DNA from: Ectothiorhodospiraceae bacterium
GTDB taxonomy: Bacteria > Pseudomonadota > Gammaproteobacteria > Thiohalomonadales > Thiohalomonadaceae
Length of the DNA: 17,327 bases
NCBI GenBank assembly: GCA_007125455.1
Contig: SLDE01000051.1
Coordinates: 1-17,327, forward strand
Reading direction: 5' to 3'
Positions 7,649 through 14,472 of the stretch are shown here, one piece after another (the first letter of the stretch is position 1; the number at the start of each line of letters is the position of its first letter). The position numbers and the translations under genes were made by a program. Below the pieces are notes generated by a model. The model was not told where the DNA came from and searched no databases. It saw only the letters and a program-made list of their open reading frames with translations.

Positions 7649-7715
7649 GCGACAGGGCGGGGTGCCAATTTTCCGGCACAGGCCCTGGCGCCGCAGGGCT
7701 AGGCTGGGAAGCGCT

Positions 7716-9113
7716 CTACTCGCTGCGCTGCAGGCCGTACTTGCGCATCTTTTCCACCAGGGTGGTGCGGCGCATATTGAGCAGGATCGCCGCCTGTGCC
7801 ACCACCCCGTCAGCCGCCTCCAGCGCCTGCTGGATCAGGTCCTGCTCCAATTCGGCCAGATACTCCTTGAGATCGACCCCACCGGAGGGCAGGCTGGCCC
7901 TGGCTTTGCCGTCACCCGTGTGCTCCGGTGCGCCCTCGGCACAGGCCACCTCTGGCATGGGGATGGTATTCGGCTCGTCATCACCATCAATGCGGTATTT
8001 TTCCGGCAGGTCGTCCTTGTCGACGATGCCATCGGGGAACATGATCACCAGCCGCTCGATCAGGTTGGCCAGCTCACGCACATTCCCCGGCCAATGATAG
8101 CGCGAGAGTGAGGCCTGGGCCGCCGGGGTCAGACGTACCGAGCCGCGTCCCCCCCGTTCCAGCCGGGCCACCAACTCATTGGCCAACAAGGGTACATCGT
8201 CGGTACGCTCGCGCAGGGCCGGCACTTCAATGGGGAAGACGTTCAGGCGGAAGTAAAGATCCTCGCGGAAGCTGCCCGCATCGATACTTTGCTCCAGATT
8301 GCGGTGGGTGGCGGCGATCACCCGCACATCGACATTCAGGCTCTTGTTACTGCCCACCCGCTCGATGGTGCGCTCCTGTAACACCCGCAGCAGCTTGACC
8401 TGCATCGGCAGGGGCATATCGCCGATCTCATCGAGAAACAGCGTACCGCCCTCGGCCATCTCGAAGCGACCCTGGCGCGCGCTCAACGCACCGGTAAAGG
8501 CCCCCTTCTCGTGGCCAAACAGCTCGCTCTCCAGCAGATCGGCAGGGATCGCACCGCAATTGACCGGCACGAAGGGGCCACTACGTCGCGAGGAAAGGTA
8601 GTGCAGACTCTTCGCCACCACCTCCTTGCCGGTACCTGACTCCCCCAGGATCAACACATTGGCCTCCGAATCGGCCACCTGCTCGATCATGTGGCGCACC
8701 GTGTCCATTTGCGGACCCTGCCCCACCAGCACCTTGGCCAGCTCCGGGGAGCGCATGCTGTGCGGATAACGCTGGCTGCGGTAGACCTCACCGCGGTGCA
8801 AGGCGGTGACCAGTTGCGGGTAGTCGGGCAGGGAATCAAGGCAGGCAAGTACCCCCTCGGGCAGGGGGTTGAGGGGATCGTCGCTCAGCAGCAGCAGCGG
8901 CAGGTAGGGTTCCACCTCACGGATACGGGGGATGCTCTCGGCGGCCAGTTCAGCCGCGACGAGGGCCAACTTGTGCTCACCGCCGGATAACCGGGGCCAG
9001 GTATCGGGGGAGAAGTCCAGCAGTTCGTGTTCGCCGAGAAAGCGGATCCGCTCACAGAGCCGTGCACGCCGATCCGCATCCGCGTCTACTACCAGGATTG
9101 TCTGCGCCGACAT
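7716..9113 (-). CDS. flrA: Master flagellar regulator FlrA (FleQ)
   Basis: FlrA/FleQ is the top sigma54-dependent activator of polar flagellar genes and, in Pseudomonas, also a c-di-GMP-responsive regulator of biofilm genes. The protein has 465 residues. Its N-terminal receiver-like domain (about 5-110) lacks the usual phospho-acceptor aspartate, as in the family. The AAA+ domain has Walker A GESGTGKE at 157-164, GAFTGA at 204-209 and Walker B ending D228-E229. The C-terminal Fis-type helix-turn-helix ends in RRTTLVEKMRKYGL, very like FleQ. The residues that bind c-di-GMP in FleQ (R144, R185, N186) are here K127, K168 and S169, while E330 is kept as E313. ATG 9113 follows AAGGGG. A sigma70-type promoter lies upstream, and a terminator-like hairpin separates the gene from flrB. 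Confidence 0.95.
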   Translation of the reverse strand: MSAQTILVVDADADRRARLCERIRFLGEHELLDFSPDTWPRLSGGEHKLALVAAELAAESIPRIREVEPYLPLLLLSDDPLNPLPEGVLACLDSLPDYPQLVTALHRGEVYRSQRYPHSMRSPELAKVLVGQGPQMDTVRHMIEQVADSEANVLILGESGTGKEVVAKSLHYLSSRRSGPFVPVNCGAIPADLLESELFGHEKGAFTGALSARQGRFEMAEGGTLFLDEIGDMPLPMQVKLLRVLQERTIERVGSNKSLNVDVRVIAATHRNLEQSIDAGSFREDLYFRLNVFPIEVPALRERTDDVPLLANELVARLERGGRGSVRLTPAAQASLSRYHWPGNVRELANLIERLVIMFPDGIVDKDDLPEKYRIDGDDEPNTIPMPEVACAEGAPEHTGDGKARASLPSGGVDLKEYLAELEQDLIQQALEAADGVVAQAAILLNMRRTTLVEKMRKYGLQRSE

Positions 9114-9128
9114 CTATGCCCCTTTACC

Positions 9129-9146
9129 TTGATCAGAAACGATCAA
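9129..9146. repeat. Perfect inverted repeat in the flrA leader
   Basis: TTGATC (9129-9134) and GATCAA (9141-9146) are perfect inverted arms with a 6-base spacer. They lie between the predicted flrA transcription start (near 9154) and the flrA start codon, a good position for a repressor operator. I do not recognise the binding protein. Confidence 0.45.
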
Positions 9147-9160
9147 TACCTTATGGGTGC

Positions 9161-9188
9161 ATATTACCAACAACACGGGGGATGTCAA
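9161..9188 (-). promoter_or_regulatory. Sigma70-type promoter for flrA
   Basis: On the minus strand a perfect TTGACA -35 (9188-9183) is followed after 16 bases by TAATAT (9166-9161), a 4-of-6 match to the -10 consensus. Transcription would start near 9154, giving a leader of about 40 bases with AAGGGG before the flrA start. A housekeeping-type promoter suits the top regulator of the hierarchy. Confidence 0.6.
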
Positions 9189-9197
9189 AATTTTGTC
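9184..9197. promoter_or_regulatory. Palindrome resembling a FleQ/FlrA box over the flrA -35
   Basis: GTCAAAATTTTGTC is symmetric at 12 of 14 positions, with a perfect CAAAATTTTG core. By my recollection it agrees at 10 of 14 positions with the FleQ-box consensus GTCAATAAATTGAC of Pseudomonas. It overlaps five of the six -35 bases of flrA, so a bound protein would block that promoter. Negative autoregulation by FlrA is the inference. Confidence 0.35.
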
Positions 9198-9220
9198 GCA
9201 AAAAAAACAGCGAAAACAGC

Positions 9221-9247
9221 TCAAGTGCCAGGGCATGGGTCCGCTAA
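9221..9247 (+). promoter_or_regulatory. Sigma28 (FliA)-type promoter for fliS
   Basis: TCAAGTGC at 9221-9228, an 11-base spacer and TCCGCTAA at 9240-9247 fit the sigma28 pattern TAAAGTTT/TCAAG-type -35, N11, GCCGATAA. The -10 matches at 6 of 8 positions and the spacing is exact. An A-tract (8 A at 9200-9207) lies just upstream. Transcription would start near 9254, about 40 bases before fliS. FliA control suits a late-stage flagellin chaperone. Confidence 0.55.
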
Positions 9248-9295
9248 GAGCAGTACCACAGCGAAACCGACCGTTTTTCAGCACAGGAGCCGAAG

Positions 9296-9691
9296 ATGAA
9301 TGCATACGCCCGCAGTGCCATCCAGCAGTACGGCCAGACCAGCACCGTATCCGCCGTGGAGACCGCCAGCCCTCACCGCCTGATCCAAATGCTGCTGATC
9401 GGCGCGCTGGACAAGATCGCCATCGCCAAGGGGGCCATGCTGCACAAGAATGTCACCGCCAAGGGCGAGAATATCGGCTGGGCAATCTCCATCATCGACA
9501 GCCTGCGCGCTAGCCTCAATGTGGAGCTGGGCGGCGAGCTGGCCGAAAACCTCTCCGCCCTGTACGAATACATGGGGCAGCGCCTGCTGCTGGCCAACAG
9601 CCGCGACGATGTGATGATCCTCGACGAGATCGCCACTCTGCTACACCAGATCAAGGCTGGCTGGGACGGCATCGCCGATCAGGTTCAGTAA
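9296..9691 (+). CDS. fliS: Flagellin export chaperone FliS
   Basis: FliS binds newly made flagellin in the cytoplasm, keeps it from polymerising and delivers it to the export gate. The 131-residue protein has the family hallmarks: an N-terminal YxxxS-like segment with the SPHRLIQMLL motif at about 25-34, a four-helix bundle, and the ALYEYMGQRLLLAN region with the LDEIATLLHQIKAGWDGI ending, very close to Pseudomonas FliS. AGGAG sits six bases before ATG 9296. It is the only plus-strand gene in the window, divergent from flrA and convergent with queE, which it approaches to 6 bases. In relatives fliS normally follows fliD on the same strand as flrA; here it stands alone with a sigma28-type promoter. 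Confidence 0.94.
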   Translation: MNAYARSAIQQYGQTSTVSAVETASPHRLIQMLLIGALDKIAIAKGAMLHKNVTAKGENIGWAISIIDSLRASLNVELGGELAENLSALYEYMGQRLLLANSRDDVMILDEIATLLHQIKAGWDGIADQVQ

Positions 9692-9706
9692 GGGCGCTCA
9701 ACGCCC
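9692..9706. terminator. Small hairpin between convergent fliS and queE ends
   Basis: GGGCG (9692-9696) and CGCCC (9702-9706) pair around a CTCAA loop, immediately after the fliS stop and overlapping the end of queE. The symmetry could serve both strands, but the stem is only 5 bp and no T-run follows on either side, so a terminator role is weakly supported. Confidence 0.25.
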
Positions 9707-10363
9707 CGGCTCATCCCCCCACAACAACTTGTGCAGTTGCAGCTGAAAGCGCACGGGCAGGCGGTCGGCGATGATCCAGTCGGCCAGTTCCCGTGGCGCG
9801 ATCTTGCCGTGAATGGGTGAGAACAGCACCGAACAGCGCTGGTCCAACTCATACTTGCGCAGCACCGCCACGGCCCAGTCGTAATCGTTGCGATCGCCGA
9901 TCACCAGCTTGACCTGATCCCAAGGCTTGAGAAAGCCGATATTCTCATAGCGATTACGCCCGGCCTCGCCGGAGAGCGGGGTTTTGAGGTCCATCACCCG
10001 GGTGATCCTCGGATCGACCAGGGAGATATCCATTGCACCACTGGTCTCCAGGGAGACCTGATAACCGGCGTCGGCCAGCTGGCTAAGCAACTCATGACAG
10101 CCCTTCTGCGCCAGCGGCTCGCCACCGGTCACGCAAACGTGGCGCACCTTGTAGCTGGCCACCTCCGCGAGGATCGCCGCAATGCGCCACCAAGTGCCGC
10201 CGCTAAAGGCATAGTCTGTGTCGCAGTAATCACAGCGCAGCGGACAACCGGTCAGGCGCACGAATACCGTGGGCCAGCCTACCGCATCGGCCTCCCCCTG
10301 CAATGAGAGGAAGATCTCGCTAATACGCAGCTTGCCGGCCTGTTCTTCGCTCTGCTCGGCCAC
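9698..10363 (-). CDS. queE: 7-carboxy-7-deazaguanine synthase QueE
   Basis: QueE is a radical-SAM enzyme that contracts the ring of 6-carboxytetrahydropterin to 7-carboxy-7-deazaguanine, the step that creates the deazapurine core of queuosine in tRNA. The 221-residue protein has the family cluster motif CPLRCDYC with iron-sulfur ligands C40, C44 and C47, preceded by SLQGE and FVRLTGC, and the SAM-binding TGGEP segment. The start is a GTG at 10363, directly after the cpoB TAG with no gap; no in-frame ATG precedes the conserved SEIFLSLQGE. It is the last gene of the tol run and is probably translated from the same message. The usual partner queC does not follow; the convergent fliS does. Confidence 0.95.
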   Translation of the reverse strand: MAEQSEEQAGKLRISEIFLSLQGEADAVGWPTVFVRLTGCPLRCDYCDTDYAFSGGTWWRIAAILAEVASYKVRHVCVTGGEPLAQKGCHELLSQLADAGYQVSLETSGAMDISLVDPRITRVMDLKTPLSGEAGRNRYENIGFLKPWDQVKLVIGDRNDYDWAVAVLRKYELDQRCSVLFSPIHGKIAPRELADWIIADRLPVRFQLQLHKLLWGDEPGR

Positions 10364-11137
10364 CTAGAGTTGCCCCAGCAGGTTGCGTGCCTGTCCCGCC
10401 TCGGTGGAGTTGGGGAAGTCCTGCACCAGCTTCTCCAGTATCGCACGGGCTTTGCCCTGCTCGCCCTGCTCGTTCCAGCTATAGCCGATCTTCAACATCG
10501 CCTCGGCGCGCTTGGGGCTGTTAGGGAAGCGATCCAGCAACTGTTGATAGTCCTTGATCGCCTGTTCAAACTGGCGCTGGGTATAGCTGGCCTCGCCCAA
10601 CCAGTATTGGGCGATATGGGCGTAGCGGCCATTGGGGAATTGCCCCATGAACTCACGAAAGGCAGCGGTGGCCTCGTCATAACGCAGCTCACGCAGCAGT
10701 TCAAAGGCCTTTTGATAGGCCTCGCGCTCGCGCTTGGCCTGCTCCTCGTCCTGTAGCGGCACCGGGGCCGAGGCAGTCAGTGCCGCCTGGCTGGGGCTGC
10801 TCTCGCCCGAGAGCGTGCTGGGGGCCGCCGAGCCGCTTGGACTGGCAACCCCTTCCCGCTCGATGCGGGAGAGGCGACGGTCGGTGTCCAGGTAGAGCTC
10901 ACGCTGGCGGCTGCGCAGGTTTTCGATGCTATGATTTTGCTCTTCGATTTGGCCACGCAGTTGCTGGATCTCACGCTCTTGGCGATCCAGCCGCTGCATC
11001 ATCTCCATCAGGCCCTGGCTGCTCATCAGCCGTTCCATGCGCTCCAGGCGTTGCTCCACCCCCTGGGCCGCCAGGGGGGCGCTCGTTAGCAGGCCAACGG
11101 CCAGCATGGCCAGCGTCAGTGATCGTATCTTCATCAT
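10364..11137 (-). CDS. cpoB: Cell division coordinator CpoB (YbgF)
   Basis: CpoB is a periplasmic protein that binds TolA and the PBP1B-LpoB synthase and couples outer-membrane constriction to septal peptidoglycan synthesis. The 257-residue product has an N-terminal signal peptide with a likely cut near residues 23-24, then a coiled-coil trimerisation region (about 27-95) rich in Gln, Glu and Arg, a Ser/Ala/Pro-rich linker, and C-terminal tetratricopeptide repeats (from about 135) with YxxAFxLLRELRYDEA, WLGEASYTQRQFEQAI and similar units. Two ATGs open the gene (11137 and 11134), the first directly abutting the pal TAA. The size fits E. coli CpoB (about 263). Position after pal is the conserved one. 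Confidence 0.94.
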   Translation of the reverse strand: MMKIRSLTLAMLAVGLLTSAPLAAQGVEQRLERMERLMSSQGLMEMMQRLDRQEREIQQLRGQIEEQNHSIENLRSRQRELYLDTDRRLSRIEREGVASPSGSAAPSTLSGESSPSQAALTASAPVPLQDEEQAKREREAYQKAFELLRELRYDEATAAFREFMGQFPNGRYAHIAQYWLGEASYTQRQFEQAIKDYQQLLDRFPNSPKRAEAMLKIGYSWNEQGEQGKARAILEKLVQDFPNSTEAGQARNLLGQL

Positions 11138-11716
11138 TTAGTACCCCGAATACAGCAGTTCTACCCGACGATTGAGCCGCCAGGCCTCTTCGTGATGCCC
11201 CAGCGCTGCCGGGCGCTCTTCACCAAAACTGATCACCTGCAGCTGCTCTGGCTGCACCCCCTGCAGGCTTAACAGCCGCTCGATAGTCTGCGCGCGGCGT
11301 TCCCCCAGGGCCAGATTGTATTCACGGCTGCCGCGCTCGTCGGTATGCCCCTCCAGCACAACCCCGATATTCGGATTGGCGATCAGGAAGCGCGCATGGG
11401 TCTCCAACGCGGCCAACTGATCCGCCGACAGTTCCGAGCTGTCGAAGTCGAAGTAGAAGATCCGCTGGGAGAGCACCGATTCGGGGTCCTCCATCAGTTC
11501 TGCGATGGGGCGGCCCTCAAAGTAGCCCTCACCGTCGATAAATACCCCGGTTTCGACGCCCGTACGCCCATCATCCACCATCCGAGGGTCTACCCCCACG
11601 CTGCGTTCATCCACCGGCACATCCGCTGCATCCTCGCGTACCGGGGTGGAACAGCCTTGCAGGGCCAGCAACAACACTGCACCCAGTACCAAACCTGCCT
11701 GATTGCGTTTCATCAT
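11138..11716 (-). CDS. pal: Peptidoglycan-associated lipoprotein Pal
   Basis: Pal is the outer-membrane lipoprotein of the Tol-Pal system; it binds peptidoglycan and TolB. I place the start at ATG 11716 (MMKRNQ), with GAGGG six bases upstream; a TTG just before it is in frame but needless. The 192-residue product has a lipoprotein signal with lipobox LQGC, so C22 would be acylated. The C-terminal OmpA-like domain carries YFDFDSS at about 88-94, the GHTDERG motif at 123-129 and LNRRVEL near the end, which hold the Asp and Arg that bind diaminopimelate. A segment of about 60 residues links lipid anchor and domain. It lies 24 bases after tolB and abuts cpoB. Confidence 0.96.
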   Translation of the reverse strand: MMKRNQAGLVLGAVLLLALQGCSTPVREDAADVPVDERSVGVDPRMVDDGRTGVETGVFIDGEGYFEGRPIAELMEDPESVLSQRIFYFDFDSSELSADQLAALETHARFLIANPNIGVVLEGHTDERGSREYNLALGERRAQTIERLLSLQGVQPEQLQVISFGEERPAALGHHEEAWRLNRRVELLYSGY

Positions 11717-11740
11717 CAAAAGCCCTCTTTAATATGTTTG

Positions 11741-13054
11741 TCAGTTGTTCTGGCGCAGGAACGGCGACCAGGCCGGTTCTCGCACATCGCCGCGGCGGGC
11801 ACCCAGACGCTGATGGGCGCGCCCATCCACCGAGACCGCTTCCAACACCCCACGGTGGTGGCGTTCGCTGGCAAAGATGATCATGCTGCCATTGGGGGCG
11901 AAACTGGGCGACTCCTCGTGGCCTGTGTCGGTAAGCAGGCGCAGATGGCCGCTCTCCAGCTCCAGCACGGCGATACGGAAGCGGTTGCCCTCGCCGTGTA
12001 CCACCGCCAGTGACTTGCCATCCGGCGAGAAGCGGGCACGGGCATTGTAGTTGCCCTCGAAGGTCACACGGCGTGCCGAGCCCTGTGGTCGTATTCCCTG
12101 CAGGGCCTGCTGATAGATCTGCGGACGCCCGCCACGATTGGAGGTAAACACCAGCGAGCGACCATCCGGTGCCCAGGCGGGCTCGGTGTCGATGCCGGGG
12201 TTATTGGTGATCCGGCTCAGCTCGCGGCTGCGCATGTCCATGATGTAGATCTCCGGGCGACCATCGCGGGAGAGGGTCATCGCCAGATAGCGCCCGTCTG
12301 GTGACCAGGCGGGCGCGCTATTGATACCGCGGTGGCTGGCGAGCTTTTCCCGCTGCCCGGTATTGATGTCCTGCATGTAGATCTCAGAGCGCCCCTCCTC
12401 GAAGGAAACGTAGGCCAAACGCCGCCCATCCGGCGACCAGCTGGGCGACATCAGCGGCTGGCGTGAGCTGAGGATGATCTGCTCGTTGTGGCCATCGGCA
12501 TCGGCCACCGCGAGGCGAAACATGCGTTCGTCCTCGACCCTTTCCACCGCCACATAGCTGACCCGGGTCTCGAAGGCACCGCGCTCACCGGTGATACGCT
12601 CGTAGACGATATCACTGATCTGGTGGGCCAGACGGCGCATGCGCTGGGGGGGCACCGAGAGGCTGTAACCGGCCATTTGCACCCCGCGCAGCACATCAAA
12701 CAGCTGGAACTGTACCAGGATCTCCCCATCCTCCTGGGCCTGGGTGCGTCCGATGACGATGTGGTCGGTGCCAACGCCGCGCCAGCGGGAGAAGTCGATC
12801 TCACCGGCGCGATTGGGGCGCGCGGGCAGAGCGTCCCGTTCCAGCGGGGCAAAGCGGCCACTACGTGCGAGATTGGCGCTGATCACCTCGGAGAGCGGGT
12901 CGTCGTAGGCGCGTTCGCCGGAGAAGGGCACGATGGCGATGGGCATCGCCCCTTCGACCCCGCCGGTGATCTCGATCACCAGCCGTGCCTGGGCCTGGGA
13001 GGCCGCCAGCCACAGCCCCGCCAGCAGTGGGAAAAGAAGTACTCGCTTTAACAT
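11741..13054 (-). CDS. tolB: Tol-Pal system periplasmic protein TolB
   Basis: TolB is a periplasmic beta-propeller that shuttles between Pal and TolA; releasing Pal from TolB lets Pal gather at the division site. The 437-residue precursor has a signal peptide with likely cleavage after AQA at residue 23, an N-terminal domain with AIVPFSG, and a C-terminal six-bladed propeller seen as repeated PxWSPDGRxLAY and PAWAPDGRSLVFTSNRGGRPQIY units. Length matches the family (about 430). GGAGGT lies 10 bases before ATG 13054. It starts 23 bases after tolA and ends 24 bases before pal. Confidence 0.97.
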   Translation of the reverse strand: MLKRVLLFPLLAGLWLAASQAQARLVIEITGGVEGAMPIAIVPFSGERAYDDPLSEVISANLARSGRFAPLERDALPARPNRAGEIDFSRWRGVGTDHIVIGRTQAQEDGEILVQFQLFDVLRGVQMAGYSLSVPPQRMRRLAHQISDIVYERITGERGAFETRVSYVAVERVEDERMFRLAVADADGHNEQIILSSRQPLMSPSWSPDGRRLAYVSFEEGRSEIYMQDINTGQREKLASHRGINSAPAWSPDGRYLAMTLSRDGRPEIYIMDMRSRELSRITNNPGIDTEPAWAPDGRSLVFTSNRGGRPQIYQQALQGIRPQGSARRVTFEGNYNARARFSPDGKSLAVVHGEGNRFRIAVLELESGHLRLLTDTGHEESPSFAPNGSMIIFASERHHRGVLEAVSVDGRAHQRLGARRGDVREPAWSPFLRQNN

Positions 13055-13077
13055 CGTAATCGTTACCTCCGACCCAT

Positions 13078-14035
13078 TCAGGGCCTGAAATTGAACTGAA
13101 TCTCGCGGGAGAAGAGCTCCCGATCCGCTGGCAGGGGCAGCGGCGAGGCGCGATAGACCGCGTTCTCCACCGAACGCTGGAAGGCGGCATCACCATCACA
13201 CTGCAGGGCCCGTACATCCACCACCTCGCCATCGGGCAACTGCTGAATCACCACCTGGCACAGGGTGCCGCGACTGCCATCGGGGCGCAACCAGTTGCGG
13301 CGCACCTGGTCCCGGATCTGTGCCACATAGGCGTTTTGCAGCCGCTCCAGCTCGCTCATGCGCCGCTGGCGGGCCTCTTCCTGCAGGCGCTGCTCCTCGG
13401 CGGCGAGCTGTTCGCGTAGCATCGCTTCACGGCGCGCCTGCTCCTCGGCCTGGCGGCGTGCTTCCTCTTCCGCCTTACGCTGGGCCTCGGCTTCGGCTCG
13501 ACGGCGGGCCTCGGCTTCGGCCTTGCGCTGGGCCTCTTCCTCGGCCTTACGCCGGGCATCGGCTTCAGCCTGGCGGCGTGCCTCTTCCTCGGCCTTACGC
13601 CGGGCATCGGCTTCGGCCTGACGACGTGCCTCCTGTTCGGCCTGGCGTTGCACATCGGCTTCGGCCTGGCGCCGCGCCTCCTGCTCCACGCGGCGCGCAT
13701 CGGCCTGACGTTTGGCCGCTTCCGCCTCACGCTGGGCCTGCGCCTCGGCCTGGCGGCGCTGCTCTTCGGCCCGGCGCTGTTCTTCTGCTCGGCGACGCTC
13801 CGCAGCGGCACGTCGCTCGGCGGCGATGCGTTGCCGCTCGGCCTCCTCCGCCGCCTCCCGGGCGCGCATCGGGGCCATCACCTCTTCCTCGGTCACCGCA
13901 CGTGCCTGGATCACCGGCTCACTGGGGATCGCCCCGGCCTGCTCTGCCTCGCGTTCGGGCAGTTCGAGGGTGAACAACACCAGCAGCAAGACATGCAGCA
14001 GTGTGGCACCACCCAGAGCGAGCCAGCGCTCGCGC

Positions 14036-14049
<14 letters not shown>
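13078..14049 (-). CDS. tolA: Tol-Pal system protein TolA
   Basis: TolA is the inner-membrane-anchored energy transducer that reaches across the periplasm to TolB and Pal, driven by TolQR. The 323-residue protein has one N-terminal membrane helix (about 11-30, LGGATLLHVLLLVLFTL), a long Ala/Glu/Arg/Gln/Lys-rich helical domain II with 8- and 16-residue repeats, and a compact C-terminal domain III (from about 230) with two cysteines and the RNWLRPDGSRG segment. It is shorter than the 421-residue E. coli protein, with the difference in domain II. ATG 14049 (or 14046) lies 14 bases inside the end of tolR, implying coupling; no strong ribosome site is seen. Confidence 0.95.
13532..13627 (-). repeat. 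48-bp tandem repeats encoding TolA domain II
   Basis: Two nearly identical 48-base units, 13532-13579 and 13580-13627, encode the 16-residue module RRQAEADARRKAEEEA. More degenerate 24- and 48-base versions extend on both sides within tolA. Such a tract can gain or lose units by slippage without changing frame, which alters the length of the periplasmic helix. Confidence 0.85.
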
Positions 14050-14467
<418 letters not shown>

Positions 14468-14472
14468 CGCCC

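Noticed and set aside
9215..9230. Minus-strand TGGCACTTGAGCTGTT, a sigma54-like element upstream of flrA
   Set aside because: The -24 half is perfect, but the -12 reads GT instead of the nearly invariant GC. It also overlaps the better-placed sigma28-type -35 of fliS, and flrA already has a good sigma70-type promoter.
9114..9305. Small open frames in the flrA-fliS gap
   Set aside because: They overlap the two predicted promoters, have no ribosome site, and their translations show no recognisable signal or domain.
13320..13973. 217-codon plus-strand frame rich in Pro, Arg and Ala opposite tolA, plus several Ser/Ala-rich neighbours
   Set aside because: The repetitive translation mirrors the tolA domain II repeats read on the wrong strand. 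No ribosome site or domain supports it.
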